A DNA stretch of 64,000 nt, from contig NC_019776.1 of the NCBI RefSeq assembly GCF_000317675.1, positions 1,178,001-1,242,000 on the forward strand. Direction: 5' to 3'. Source of the stretch: Cyanobacterium aponinum PCC 10605. GTDB taxonomy: Bacteria > Cyanobacteriota > Cyanobacteriia > Cyanobacteriales > Cyanobacteriaceae. Shown piece after piece: positions 32,600-42,360 of the stretch (the stretch's first letter is position 1; every line of letters starts with the position of its first letter). Under the pieces are notes generated by a model, which ran no database searches, was not told the DNA's origin, and saw only the letters and a list, made by a program, of their open reading frames with translations. The position numbers and the translations under genes are program-made.

Positions 32600-35500
32600 A
32601 TGATTGATTTTTTTATTAAACGCCCTGTTTTTTCGTCCGTAACGGCATTAATTATTCTTTTTGTGGGTTTAATCTCCCTTTTTAACTTGCCTTTGGCTCA
32701 ATTTCCCGAAATTAGCCCTGTACAGATACAAGTAACAGCTAATTATGATGGGGCAAGTGCTGAGGTGGTAGAAAATGCCGTTACTACCGTTTTAGAGCGT
32801 CAAATTAATGGGACTCCGGGATTGAGATATATCACCTCTAGTAGTTCCAATAGCGGTACAAGCAGTATAACAGCAACCTTTGCTTCTGATGTGAATCAGG
32901 ATTTGGCGGCTGTAGATGTACAGAATAGAGTTTCGGTGGCGGAAGCCCAATTGCCAGAAAGTGTGCAACGAAATGGAGTTAGTGTCACTAAGCAATCTAA
33001 TAATATTCTTTTAGGGATTGGACTTTATAGCGAAGATAACCGCTATGATAACCTTTTTATGAGTAATTATGCGGATTTGTATTTAGTTGATCCATTAAAA
33101 CGGATTAACGGGGTAGCAGATGTAACTATTTTTGGAGAAAGACGTTATGCGATGCGCCTATGGTTAGATCCAGAAAAGTTGTCTAGTCGTGGTTTAACAA
33201 CAGCAGATGTAATTCAAGCGGTTTCGGCTCAAAATAATCAAATTGGAGCGGGAAAAATAGGTGCTGAACCTGTACCAGATGGGCAGGAGTTTCAGATTGA
33301 TTTGAGGGCGGTTAGTCAATTAACTTCGGCACAGGAGTTTGAAAATTTATTGTTAAAAACTGATGCTAATGGTGCTTTAGTAAGGTTTAAAGACGTGGGT
33401 AGGGTTGAGTTAGGGGCGGAGGATTATTCTTCTTTCTTGCGTTATCGTCGGCAATCAGCGGTGGGATTAGGGATTTATCAGTTAACAGGTTCTAATGCTT
33501 TAGAGGTGGCAAAGCAGGTAAAAACACAAATAGAGGAGTTATCTAAGACTTTTCCCCCAGGATTAAAATATGAGATTGCCTTTGATACAACTCTTTATGT
33601 GCAAGAATCGCTACGAGAAGTAGTTAATACCTTATTTATGGCGGTTTTTTTAGTAATTTTGATTATTTTGGTGTTTTTGCAGAACTGGCGAACTACGTTG
33701 ATTCCTGCGGTGACAATTCCTCTTTCTTTAATTGGTACTTTTGCTTTTGTAAAGGTATTTGATTTTTCTATCAACAGTTTAACTTTATTTGGTTTGACTT
33801 TAGCAACGGGGATGGTAGTAGATGATGCGATCGTAGTTGTAGAGCAGATTGACCGCTATATTGAAGATAAGGATATGAGTCCTTTTAAAGCGGCTCAGTT
33901 AGGGATGAAACAGTTGACAGGGGCGGTAATAGCTACTTCTTTGGTGTTAATGGCGGTGTTTGTACCTGTGGCTTTCTTTCCGGGTACAACGGGGGCTTTA
34001 TATCGCCAGTTTGCTTTAACGATCGCATTTTCTATTGCCATTTCCACTTTTTTGGCTTTAACTTTAACTCCCTCCTTATGTGCATTATTACTAAGACATC
34101 ATCAAAAATTACCAGCATGGTTACAAGTTCCTTGCGATATTTTCAATGGCTTTTTAGATAATGTAACTAAGTCTTACCGTCGTAGTTTAGTCGGTTTAGT
34201 AAGGATGCGCACCGTCGTTATTGCTGTATTTGTGTTACTTTTAGCCGGTACAGGATGGCTTTATATTACAATACCTCAAAGTTTCTTACCAGAAGAAGAT
34301 CAGGGTTATTTTATCACTATTATTCAAGCACCTGAAGGGGTATCGCTACAATATACTAGCGATGTAATGGAGAAGATCGAAAAAACTATTTTAGAAGAAC
34401 CTGAAGTTCAAGCAACCTTCGGGGTAGGAGGTTTTGCATTTAGTGGTAATAGTTCCAACTCTGGGGTGATTTTTACTCCTCTTAAACCTTGGGCAGAAAG
34501 AAGAAGCCCAGAACAATCGGCAGAGGCAGTAATTGGTCGTTTATGGGGTAAGTTTGCCATGATTCCAGAGGCGAGAATTATTCCCTTAAATCCTCCAGCC
34601 ATTAGGGGTTTAGGTAGTTTTGGCGGTTTTACCTATCAGTTACAAGATTTGCGTAGTGATGGGGACATCAATTCGATGATGGAGGTTTTGGGTAGTTTAT
34701 TGGGACAGGCTAACCAAACAGAAGGTTTAACAAGGGTTTTTACGACCTTTACAGCCAATAGCCCCGAATTAGTCGTTGATATTAACCGCAATAAAGCTCA
34801 AGCTCTCAATGTCAATATTGATGAAGTTTTCCGGACTTTGCAAACTGCTTTTGGCTCTAGTTATGTTAATGATTTTTCCTTACAAAACAGGACTTATAGA
34901 GTTTATGTACAAGCAGATGGTAAGTTCCGCACTCATCCTGATGACATTAAAGAGTTATATGTTCGTAGTGCAAATGATACAATGATTCCTTTATCTAATT
35001 TGGCAACTATTACTCCTAGCACCAGTCCTCAAGTCATCAATCACTACAATTTATTTCGTTCGATCGAGGTTAGTGGTTCTGCCAGTCCGGGGTCAAGTTC
35101 AGGAGATGCGATCGCAGCTATGGAGAGTTTATCTGCTCAAATTCTACCGAGGGGCTTTGGCTATCAATGGTCTGGGCAATCTTTGGAAGAAATTGTTTCA
35201 GGAGGACAAGCACCGATTATCTTTGGTTTAGGGTTATTATTTGTTTTCCTAGTTTTAGCGGCACTATATGAGAACTATATTGATCCTCTAATCATTCTTT
35301 TAGCTGTACCGTTGGCTATCTTAGGGGCATTGTTAGCGCAAATGTCTAGGGGATTTTCCTTTGATGTTTACAGTCAAATTGGTCTAGTGATGTTGATTGG
35401 TTTAGCTAGTAAAAACTCGATTTTGATTGTCGAATTTGCTAATCAGTTACGCAATGAGGGTTTACCCATTGTCAAAGCGGCGATCGAAGCATCTCAAGCT

Positions 35501-35743
35501 CGACTCAGACCCATTTTAATGACCGCATTTTCCACTCTTTTAGGTATTTTACCTCTTGCGATCGCTACTGGGGCAGGTTCTGCCAGTCGTCAATCATTAG
35601 GTACAGTTGTATTTGGAGGAATGCTAGTGGCAACTTTTTTGAGTTTATTTGTTGTGCCAATTGTCTATATTGTGATCAAAATGTTTGCGGAAAAATTCGT
35701 TCCAACAATTAATTCAGAGGAAAAGGTAAGCCAAACACCTTGA
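32600..35743 (+). CDS. RND multidrug efflux permease (AcrB/HAE1 family)
   Basis: This is a proton-driven inner-membrane pump that exports drugs or amphiphiles. The family start is clear (MIDFFIKRPVFSSV). Twelve membrane segments and two large periplasmic loops are arranged in the usual way. The proton-relay aspartates in TM4 appear in GMVVDDAIVVVE, and the TM10 region has GLASKNSILIVEFA. Length (1047 aa) is normal. It forms a unit with the adaptor gene upstream. No outer-membrane TolC-like gene is next to it, so the third component must be elsewhere. Confidence 0.95.
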   Translation: MIDFFIKRPVFSSVTALIILFVGLISLFNLPLAQFPEISPVQIQVTANYDGASAEVVENAVTTVLERQINGTPGLRYITSSSSNSGTSSITATFASDVNQDLAAVDVQNRVSVAEAQLPESVQRNGVSVTKQSNNILLGIGLYSEDNRYDNLFMSNYADLYLVDPLKRINGVADVTIFGERRYAMRLWLDPEKLSSRGLTTADVIQAVSAQNNQIGAGKIGAEPVPDGQEFQIDLRAVSQLTSAQEFENLLLKTDANGALVRFKDVGRVELGAEDYSSFLRYRRQSAVGLGIYQLTGSNALEVAKQVKTQIEELSKTFPPGLKYEIAFDTTLYVQESLREVVNTLFMAVFLVILIILVFLQNWRTTLIPAVTIPLSLIGTFAFVKVFDFSINSLTLFGLTLATGMVVDDAIVVVEQIDRYIEDKDMSPFKAAQLGMKQLTGAVIATSLVLMAVFVPVAFFPGTTGALYRQFALTIAFSIAISTFLALTLTPSLCALLLRHHQKLPAWLQVPCDIFNGFLDNVTKSYRRSLVGLVRMRTVVIAVFVLLLAGTGWLYITIPQSFLPEEDQGYFITIIQAPEGVSLQYTSDVMEKIEKTILEEPEVQATFGVGGFAFSGNSSNSGVIFTPLKPWAERRSPEQSAEAVIGRLWGKFAMIPEARIIPLNPPAIRGLGSFGGFTYQLQDLRSDGDINSMMEVLGSLLGQANQTEGLTRVFTTFTANSPELVVDINRNKAQALNVNIDEVFRTLQTAFGSSYVNDFSLQNRTYRVYVQADGKFRTHPDDIKELYVRSANDTMIPLSNLATITPSTSPQVINHYNLFRSIEVSGSASPGSSSGDAIAAMESLSAQILPRGFGYQWSGQSLEEIVSGGQAPIIFGLGLLFVFLVLAALYENYIDPLIILLAVPLAILGALLAQMSRGFSFDVYSQIGLVMLIGLASKNSILIVEFANQLRNEGLPIVKAAIEASQARLRPILMTAFSTLLGILPLAIATGAGSASRQSLGTVVFGGMLVATFLSLFVVPIVYIVIKMFAEKFVPTINSEEKVSQTP

Positions 35744-35767
35744 CACTCCTTGATCTGAAGGTGCAAG

Positions 35768-35827
35768 AAGCAAAGGGCAAAGGGCAAAGGTGAATAGTAA
35801 ATAGTGAATAGTGAATAGTGAATAATT
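35768..35827. repeat. Heptamer tandem repeats (CAAAGGG and GTGAATA units)
   Basis: Two or three CAAAGGG units are followed by four GTGAATA-type units. The complementary unit (ACTATTC) is repeated four times at 61803-61830. Confidence 0.75.
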
Positions 35828-35871
35828 AAAAACCTCGAACACTCATTATTCGTTACTTATCACTTTCTCCC

Positions 35872-35905
35872 AACACCTGCAACCTGAAACCTGAAACCTG
35901 ACACC
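35872..35905. repeat. Heptamer tandem repeat (AACCTGA units)
   Basis: The tract contains consecutive AACCTGA-type units and is nearly identical to 8295-8330. It is followed by C/T-rich CCCCTCATCC units, which recur near 48985-49015 and, in complement, at 39560-39620 and 61700-61750. Confidence 0.75.
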
Positions 35906-36004
35906 TTGTCTCCCTCTCCCCTCATCCCCTCATCCCCCTATCCCCAACACTTGACACATACCCTTGCGCCATATTTTTGCCTGAAAACTGAGTTCGAGAA
36001 TTTA

Positions 36005-36937
36005 TCAAACATTAGAATAAATGGTATTACGAATCATCGTATAACCTTTGATTAACTCTTTAATACCACGACTTAAAGGCCATTGGGGTTCAAAACCAGT
36101 GCTTAAAATACGAGCATTAGAAACAATATAATCTCTTTTATCTGGGTCTTCGCCGATAGGGGCTTCCATATAAACAAAATTGGGAATTTGCTTCTGTATT
36201 TCAGCACATAGTTCCAATTTAGAAAGATTAGCGTCTTCTAAGCCCACATTATAAGGTTTTCCTTTCATCGCTTCAAAATTATCTAATCCGTGTAAAAAGA
36301 CATTCACCACATCACGAATATGAATGTAATTGCGTTTGAAATGTCCCTCAAATACTACAACAGTGCGATCGGTGACAGCACGATAGACAAAATCATTCAC
36401 TAACAAATCAATACGCATTCTAGGAGACATACCAAAGACAGTAGCAAGACGGAAACTAATACTATTCTCTCTTTCTAAGATGGCTTTTTCTGCCTCAACT
36501 TTAGTCACTCCGTAGGTAGAAATTGGACGTAGAGGACTTTCTTCTGTACAAAATTTACCCTTTTCACCGACACCATAACCACTATTGGTAATTGGGACTA
36601 AAAATCTTTGTTCTTTACTGGCTAGACGACACAACATTTGAATCGCATCTCTGTTTGTGGTTTCAGTAGCGATTTTATCCCGATTACACAGAGGCGCACC
36701 CACTAAAGCCGCTAGAGGAATGATTACGTCTGCATCTTTGACTAAATCTTTCATTAAAGACTCATCTCGACAATCGCCTCTGACAACATTAAAAGTTTCG
36801 TATTGGCAACAATCAGCAAGGCTATTTTGATGAAACATAAAGTTATCAACAACAGTTACCTCGTAACCTCGCTTTAAAAGTGTCGGGGTTAAAACTGACC
36901 CGATATAACCTGCACCACCAGTAATTAAAACTTTCAT
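36005..36937 (-). CDS. NAD-dependent epimerase/dehydratase (extended SDR, nucleotide-sugar type)
   Basis: The N-terminus MKVLITGGAGYIGS carries the GxxGxxG dinucleotide motif, followed by an acidic strand end VVDNF. The active-site tyrosine and lysine are in STYGVTKVEAEKA. Extended SDRs of this form interconvert or dehydrate nucleotide sugars for polysaccharide or glycolipid synthesis; the precise reaction cannot be told. Length (310 aa) is usual. It stands alone on the minus strand. Confidence 0.85.
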   Translation of the reverse strand: MKVLITGGAGYIGSVLTPTLLKRGYEVTVVDNFMFHQNSLADCCQYETFNVVRGDCRDESLMKDLVKDADVIIPLAALVGAPLCNRDKIATETTNRDAIQMLCRLASKEQRFLVPITNSGYGVGEKGKFCTEESPLRPISTYGVTKVEAEKAILERENSISFRLATVFGMSPRMRIDLLVNDFVYRAVTDRTVVVFEGHFKRNYIHIRDVVNVFLHGLDNFEAMKGKPYNVGLEDANLSKLELCAEIQKQIPNFVYMEAPIGEDPDKRDYIVSNARILSTGFEPQWPLSRGIKELIKGYTMIRNTIYSNV

Positions 36938-37007
36938 TTTTAACTTTTCTTCATACTTTTTATGCAGTATTTAATCATAACTTAGATTTTGCACTGTCTT
37001 ATCTTAA

Positions 37008-37050
37008 CCTCAGTTCGGTTTAAGAATATCGGACAAGGTTAGGTGTCAGG
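37008..37050. repeat. Short dispersed repeat (CCTCAGTTxGGxTTAAGAATATC type)
   Basis: The sequence CCTCAGTTCGGTTTAAGAAT and the following ATCGGACAAGG match copies at 490-530 and 19430-19465. A heptamer-like AGGTGTCAGGTGATAGG follows. Confidence 0.6.
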
Positions 37051-37108
37051 TGATAGGGGTTGAATGTTTCAAACATCTATTAATCAACGAAAAAATAGAG
37101 AAAAGCTA

Positions 37109-37918
37109 TTATATTTTATGGCTTAAAATTATTTCTGTAATAACTTGACTCCATCCTTTACTGCCACTATGGGGGGCAACTTGCCAATTTTTATTTTTTA
37201 GTCCTTTGTGTACTCCATCAGGATTTGGGATGATAATAGGAATATCTACGCTTTCTAATAAACTAATATCATTGGGACTATTTCCCAAGCCTATAGTTGT
37301 TATTTTTTCCTCAAGGTTATGGTAATTATTGAGTAGCCATTTCACTGCGTTTCCTTTTCCTGCTTTTGCACTAATTAAATGGGAAAAGCGATCGCCCACT
37401 ACTATTGTAGCCTGATACTCTTGGGCAATATTTTGTAATAAACTTGGATTAATATGCTTAGGGGTAAGAAAAGGCTCTGTAAAATTTCTTGTTTTGGCTA
37501 AAATCGCCTCATTTAAAGATAAACCAGTCAAATTAACAATGTCTTCGGGAGATAAATCTCCAAACCCGACTAAATCAGTTTTTAACTTCTGAGATATTTC
37601 CCATAAAATACATCTAGCGTTATGATACTCAAAACCTAAACTTATATAATTATACGATTCTGTAGTTAATGCTTGTGTTGTATCAAAACGAAAATCATCT
37701 TTTGGAATAAAAATACCGCTACCATTTTCCGTAATAAAAGGATCATTTAAGCCTATTTCTGCACACAAACTCTCAACTTCTGCTTTGGTTTTACTGGTGA
37801 CGGGGATGACGGGAATATTTTTATTTTTTAATATCTCTAAAATTGGTAAGGCATCATCATAACGATAGTCATTTTGATTGAGTAATGTACCATCTAAGTC
37901 TGTAAAAATAAATAGCAT
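37109..37918 (-). CDS. HAD-IIB phosphatase, mannosyl-3-phosphoglycerate phosphatase type
   Basis: This is a Cof-type haloacid dehalogenase phosphatase. Motif I is FTDLDGTLLN at the N-terminus, motif II lies in PVTSKTKAEVE, and motif IV in GLGNSPNDISLLE. The combination SKTKAE with FITENGSGIFIP resembles the MpgP/YedP subgroup, whose founding members dephosphorylate mannosyl- or glucosyl-3-phosphoglycerate to compatible solutes. No partner glycosyltransferase gene is adjacent, so the substrate is open. Confidence 0.8.
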   Translation of the reverse strand: MLFIFTDLDGTLLNQNDYRYDDALPILEILKNKNIPVIPVTSKTKAEVESLCAEIGLNDPFITENGSGIFIPKDDFRFDTTQALTTESYNYISLGFEYHNARCILWEISQKLKTDLVGFGDLSPEDIVNLTGLSLNEAILAKTRNFTEPFLTPKHINPSLLQNIAQEYQATIVVGDRFSHLISAKAGKGNAVKWLLNNYHNLEEKITTIGLGNSPNDISLLESVDIPIIIPNPDGVHKGLKNKNWQVAPHSGSKGWSQVITEIILSHKI

Positions 37919-37965
37919 TGGAAAGGTTTCAGGTTTTAATTACTAATTACTAATTAATTACTTAT

Positions 37966-38184
37966 TTAATCATCCCATTTCTGTACTACTAATAAATCAC
38001 GAACAGGGTCTTGCATTGAAAAACCAAAAGATATTAATTCTGATTTCAAAAAAGCCCAATCACTGCCGAAAAGCAGGGCTATTTTGCCGATACTATCATC
38101 AGGGCTTATAATTTGTGAATTTACTAAAGAAGACACTTTTTGTTGCAACTTCACCATTGGGTGAATTACTTGCTTTCTAGGCAT
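37966..38184 (-). CDS. DUF4327 family small protein
   Basis: The 72-residue protein (core IHPMVKLQQKVSSLV, then IGKIALLFGSDW and MQDPVRDLL) matches what I recall of the cyanobacterial DUF4327 family, which has no assigned function. No membrane segment or signal peptide is present. It lies 48 bp upstream of the HAD phosphatase on the same strand, so the two may be cotranscribed. Confidence 0.7.
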   Translation of the reverse strand: MPRKQVIHPMVKLQQKVSSLVNSQIISPDDSIGKIALLFGSDWAFLKSELISFGFSMQDPVRDLLVVQKWDD

Positions 38185-38617
38185 ATATTTCTTAAATTTT
38201 CTAATAATGACAGTTTACGCTAACAATTAAACTTACTCAGTAATTATGTCTAGTACAAGACAAGTATGGATTGAAAATTTATACATACTCAATCTAAGTA
38301 CAAAGAAAGCGATGATGATTGCTTGGATTTTATCGCAACCATTACTTTTTATCTATTTTCAGACACATTATTTACTATTCCTGAAACAGCTTACTAATTT
38401 TGACGATTCAATACACATAAATAATTAAGCGATTTATGACAGGATTCATAAGTGAATTGTTAAACTTGATTGCAATACTGGGCAACGGTGAATAGAATAT
38501 TGTCGCCTCTGGTTACTTTAACACATTATAGCACTTACTAACGAGATTTTCACAATTTCTTTAAATCAATTGTAAATGTACAATAAGGAAGATGAAAAAT
38601 TAATTTGAGAAGATTCC

Positions 38618-39523
38618 ATGAAAATCGCTATTTTATCTCAAGATAGTAGCCTTTATTCCACCAGAAGATTGAGAGATGCAGGAGAAAAAAGGGGACATGA
38701 AATAAAGGTAGTTAACTATCTGAGATGCTATATGAACATTACTTCCCATAAACCTTCGGTAGTTTACGGTGGCAAGGAGTTAGAAAATTTTGATGCAATC
38801 ATACCACGCATCGGAGCTTCTCGTACTTTCTATGGTTGTGCGGTGGTGCGTCAGTTTGAGGTAATGGGGGTATTTAGTGCCAATGAATCTCAGGCTATAT
38901 CTCGATCGCGCGATAAGTTAAGGTGTGTACAGATTTTAGCGAGGGAAGGCATTGGTTTACCTGTTACAGGATTTGCCCATGATACGGAAGATATTGATGG
39001 TTTAATCGAGACTGTGGGCGGTGCGCCGTTGGTGATTAAGCTATTAGAAGGCACTCAGGGTATAGGAGTTGTATTAGCGGAGACTTATCAAGCGGCAAAG
39101 TCGGTAATTCAGGCTTTCAGGGGTTTGAATGCAAATATATTGGTACAGGAGTTTATCAGAGAAGCAGGAGGAGCAGATATTCGTTGCTTTGTTATTGGTA
39201 ATAAAGTGGTAGCGGCTATGAAGAGGCAAGGTGCGGAAGGGGAATTTCGCTCGAATCTTCACCGAGGGGGAAAAGCGGAAAAAATTAAGCTCACTCCTGA
39301 AGAAAGAAGCACTGCCATTCGTTCTGCTAAGGCAATGGGGTTAAGAATTGCAGGGGTTGATTTACTACGATCAAATCATGGACCAGTGGTAATGGAAGTT
39401 AATTCTTCTCCCGGTTTAGAAGGAATTGAAAAGGCTACTAATATTGACATTGCTGATAAAATTATCGAATTTATTGAAAAAAATGTAGAATCAGGGAATA
39501 ATCGCGATCGCATTCAGTTTTAA
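38618..39523 (+). CDS. rimK: RimK family alpha-L-glutamate ligase (ATP-grasp)
   Basis: RimK adds glutamate residues to the C-terminus of ribosomal protein S6; in some bacteria it also makes poly-alpha-glutamate. The protein starts [18 protein letters not shown] as in RimK. The ATP-grasp fold shows the glycine-rich loop in [12 protein letters not shown], the ADIRCFVIG segment, and the metal-binding [15 protein letters not shown]. Length (301 aa) is normal. The 38185-38617 gap upstream has no gene I would support. GC-rich G-run repeats follow the stop. Confidence 0.92.
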   Translation: MKIAILSQDSSLYSTRRLRDAGEKRGHEIKVVNYLRCYMNITSHKPSVVYGGKELENFDAIIPRIGASRTFYGCAVVRQFEVMGVFSANESQAISRSRDKLRCVQILAREGIGLPVTGFAHDTEDIDGLIETVGGAPLVIKLLEGTQGIGVVLAETYQAAKSVIQAFRGLNANILVQEFIREAGGADIRCFVIGNKVVAAMKRQGAEGEFRSNLHRGGKAEKIKLTPEERSTAIRSAKAMGLRIAGVDLLRSNHGPVVMEVNSSPGLEGIEKATNIDIADKIIEFIEKNVESGNNRDRIQF

Positions 39524-39636
39524 GTAATCAGCAGTGTCGGCAGATAGGGGCTTAGGGTTTTGGGGTGTTAGGGGATGGGGGGATGAGGTGATGAGGGGAA
39601 AGGGGGAAGTAGGGGCTTAATTTATTGTTATTTACT

Positions 39637-40989
39637 TTATAAAACAAAGTGCGATCTTACCTCGGCAAGGTGCTGTGCGATCGCATCTTCTATTATTTTT
39701 ATTAAAGGTGAAGGAAATAAATTTAAAAAATCATCTTGGCATATTTCTCCTTCAAAAAATAACAAACATTTATCGATAAAAATTAGGCTATCTTTTAGTG
39801 TTAAATAATTGAAGATAAGAATAACAAAATTGCCTAAATCATTATAAGGAAAAAAAGAAGGTTGAAACTCTGCACTAATTAAATTACTTACTATATCTTC
39901 AACAGAATTAGGGATAATATTTTTCTTGTTAACGGGGATAATATAGTCAATAAAAGATGAATTATTTTTAGATGAATTAGACTTATGAGGAAAGAAAAAA
40001 GATAATGGTAAAGAGAAAGTAAAGCGAGAAATAAATGCTTGTAAAATACTTAAACCAATTATGTGATATGCAAAATAATATTGAGCAATATTTAAGTTAT
40101 ATTTACTTCTATTAATTAATGACTCATAAGCATCAGAACTAGGATAATCATGATAAAAATGGAAAATATTTTCTGGAAATAAACATTGAATAAATTTTGT
40201 GGTTTTGATCAAGGCAATACAACAATCTTTAATTAAATAATGATATTGGTCATTTAAAATATGATTAGTTTCTGGTAAAAGTAACCAAGTATTATTGATA
40301 AAATCTTTAACGTTAGTTGAAGCAAAACCACTAACATCTAAATTAGCTAATTTAACTCCTTGAATAATTGTTAAGATAATTTCATCATTTTTTAAACCTA
40401 ATTGAAATTGTTGATTGACTTTAGATAAACGTTTTTCTAACTGTTGAGATATTGAGATATTATTTTCTAGTTGTCGAAAAGGAATAGTTAATTCAATAAT
40501 TGTTACGATACGAACTATAACAGTTAAGGGTAAAGAATTATCTAAAATTTGAGCAGTACATAAAGCACTTAAAAACTCATTATGCCCTCGAAAATTTGAT
40601 AAGTTATCATCGATATTTAAACCAAATATTTTTAAAATAATTTCTAAATATTTATCTTTTTTATTTTGACGAGATTTTATATATAAACCGTCTATTCTTT
40701 CTTGAATCAAAGGAGCTAAATAAACAGTTAAATTGAAGGGAATTTTGCGATCGACCTGTATATAAACTAGATCATGAAATAAACCTGCTATAGTAATGAT
40801 GGGGTCTTCTTGATCCTTAAACATTAACAAATGTTCAAAATTGTGAAAACAACGATAATTTCCCCCCATCGCTTCGGTAATTAAGCTAGAGATTTCGCAG
40901 ATTTTATCATCTCCTAGAGGAAAACCCAGTCTGCTGGTGGCATCTGTAAGAATTTCCTGACATTGATCATAATAATCTGCGTTATTCAT
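39637..40989 (-). CDS. Unassigned protein with an HD-like metal-binding motif
   Basis: I do not recognise a named family. Near the N-terminus CFHNFEHLL is followed by ITIAGLFHDLVYIQ, the histidine and HD spacing of a small HD-type hydrolase (as in predicted metal-dependent HD phosphohydrolases). The remaining 350 residues are helical and rich in N, K and I, with no other motif and no clear membrane segment. A role in nucleotide or signal hydrolysis would be inference. It is monocistronic. Confidence 0.55.
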   Translation of the reverse strand: MNNADYYDQCQEILTDATSRLGFPLGDDKICEISSLITEAMGGNYRCFHNFEHLLMFKDQEDPIITIAGLFHDLVYIQVDRKIPFNLTVYLAPLIQERIDGLYIKSRQNKKDKYLEIILKIFGLNIDDNLSNFRGHNEFLSALCTAQILDNSLPLTVIVRIVTIIELTIPFRQLENNISISQQLEKRLSKVNQQFQLGLKNDEIILTIIQGVKLANLDVSGFASTNVKDFINNTWLLLPETNHILNDQYHYLIKDCCIALIKTTKFIQCLFPENIFHFYHDYPSSDAYESLINRSKYNLNIAQYYFAYHIIGLSILQAFISRFTFSLPLSFFFPHKSNSSKNNSSFIDYIIPVNKKNIIPNSVEDIVSNLISAEFQPSFFPYNDLGNFVILIFNYLTLKDSLIFIDKCLLFFEGEICQDDFLNLFPSPLIKIIEDAIAQHLAEVRSHFVL

Positions 40990-41137
40990 GAATTTTATGG
41001 AAAGAATATCTGTGAACTACCAACACGGAATAAAAATTATTGTGCAGGTCTCTCTAATAAGCTAAATGAAAATAAGTATTTTCAATTCAAGATCAATACT
41101 TACAGTTTATCTCTCCATCTTAGAAAATATTTGTTAA

Positions 41138-41527
41138 TTATTCAAATAATATTTCTTCAAAACAAATTTCTCCAACCTCCCTCAATTGATTGGCTATTTT
41201 TTTATCGGTTTCTGATTTTTTGGTTATTTCCCTAAATTTTTGTGTGGTATATTTATTTCTAAAAGTTTTAATGGTACAGTCACACACACTTTTTGCCGCT
41301 TCGGCGTGTAATCCTTCTTTTTGCGATCGCACTAAGCATTGTTCGTTATAATTACACCATACGGAGGCATCTTCGCTTTTTAAACCATCCTTGACTAAAT
41401 TTTGAATACACTGTTGACGGTTAAATTTATTAGAAGATTGCGCGATAGCTTCTTTGCTAACAGAAAAACCAGAAAAAGTCAAGAGCAAAAGACTAGAAAA
41501 AGTAAATAAAGTGTTAGTTTTTAACAT
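41138..41527 (-). CDS. Small secreted cysteine-containing protein of unknown function
   Basis: Residues 1-29 form a good signal peptide (TLFTFSSLLLLTFSGFSV, cleavage after AIA). The mature part of about 100 residues has six cysteines (QQCIQ, VWCNY, EQCLV, SVCDC and EICFE), enough for three disulfides. Together these suggest a periplasmic or extracellular folded protein. No family is recognised. It lies on the same strand between gmhB and the HD-like gene, without tight spacing. Confidence 0.6.
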   Translation of the reverse strand: MLKTNTLFTFSSLLLLTFSGFSVSKEAIAQSSNKFNRQQCIQNLVKDGLKSEDASVWCNYNEQCLVRSQKEGLHAEAAKSVCDCTIKTFRNKYTTQKFREITKKSETDKKIANQLREVGEICFEEILFE

Positions 41528-41593
41528 ATAAATAATCAGATAACTTTTAAGTGAATGTAGTTAGAGAAAAAGACGGGAAGGAATCAAAAAAGT

Positions 41594-42139
41594 TCATTTT
41601 TCTGCAAACGTCTTTAATAACAAAATAGTATCTTTCATTTGCTCAAAAACAGGAATAGAAAGAGAATACTGAGATAAATGAGTTAAAGTTTCCTTACCTC
41701 TTCCTGTCAAAAGTAAAACGGGTTGACATTTCGCATTGATGGCACATTCAATATCACTAGGGGCATCACCAATGAAGTAAGACTGGCTTAAATCGATACC
41801 ATGATTTTCTGCATAGGTTTTAATGAGAAAAGGAGAAGGTTTACGACAAAGACATTTATCCGCAGGTTGATGAGGGCAAATTAAAATATCTGCAAAATAA
41901 ACGCCAAAATTAGCATATTCTGCTATTAATCGTTCATGTATTGCCTTAACTTCTTCTAAGGTAAAATAACCTCGACTAATTCCCGATTGATTTGTGACGA
42001 TAACTAAGCGATACCCTTGATTTTGCCATTGTTTCAATGCAAATGGTGCGTTTTCAGGTATTTTTACTTGTTCAGGCTTACTCAAATAAGGTATATAGTC
42101 GATGACAACTCCATCTCTATCTAAAAATAAGGCTTTCAT
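41594..42139 (-). CDS. gmhB: D-glycero-beta-D-manno-heptose 1,7-bisphosphate 7-phosphatase
   Basis: This HAD phosphatase belongs to heptose synthesis for lipopolysaccharide or S-layer glycans. It starts with LFLDRDGVVIDY (motif I), then IVTNQSGISRGYF (motif II) and YFIGDAPSDIECA (motif IV). The zinc-binding cluster of GmhB is present as CPHQPADKCLCRKP. Length (181 aa) is normal. The histidinol-phosphatase family is closely related but the zinc loop fits GmhB. The glycosyltransferase upstream on the same strand supports an envelope role. Confidence 0.88.
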   Translation of the reverse strand: MKALFLDRDGVVIDYIPYLSKPEQVKIPENAPFALKQWQNQGYRLVIVTNQSGISRGYFTLEEVKAIHERLIAEYANFGVYFADILICPHQPADKCLCRKPSPFLIKTYAENHGIDLSQSYFIGDAPSDIECAINAKCQPVLLLTGRGKETLTHLSQYSLSIPVFEQMKDTILLLKTFAEK

Positions 42140-42360
42140 TATTGTTAAATAATTAATAAGTGATAAATAATAATTGAAGTCAAGGTTTTAGGTGTCAGGT
42201 TTCAGTTGCAGATATTAGGTGTTTTTAATTGTTAATTATTACTCTTATCTTAACTCCGAACCCCTAACTCTGTACCGCTTTGCGGAACGAGCTCAGCGAA
42301 CTCTCTGAACTCAAATGATTGCTTTGTCTTAATTACTAATTCTTATTTGCCCATAATTGA

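Noticed and set aside
38246-38428. 60-codon plus-strand ORF between the DUF4327 gene and rimK
   Set aside because: There is no ribosome-binding site, recognisable domain or good composition; it overlaps the likely upstream region of the divergent gene. It could be real, but I cannot support it.
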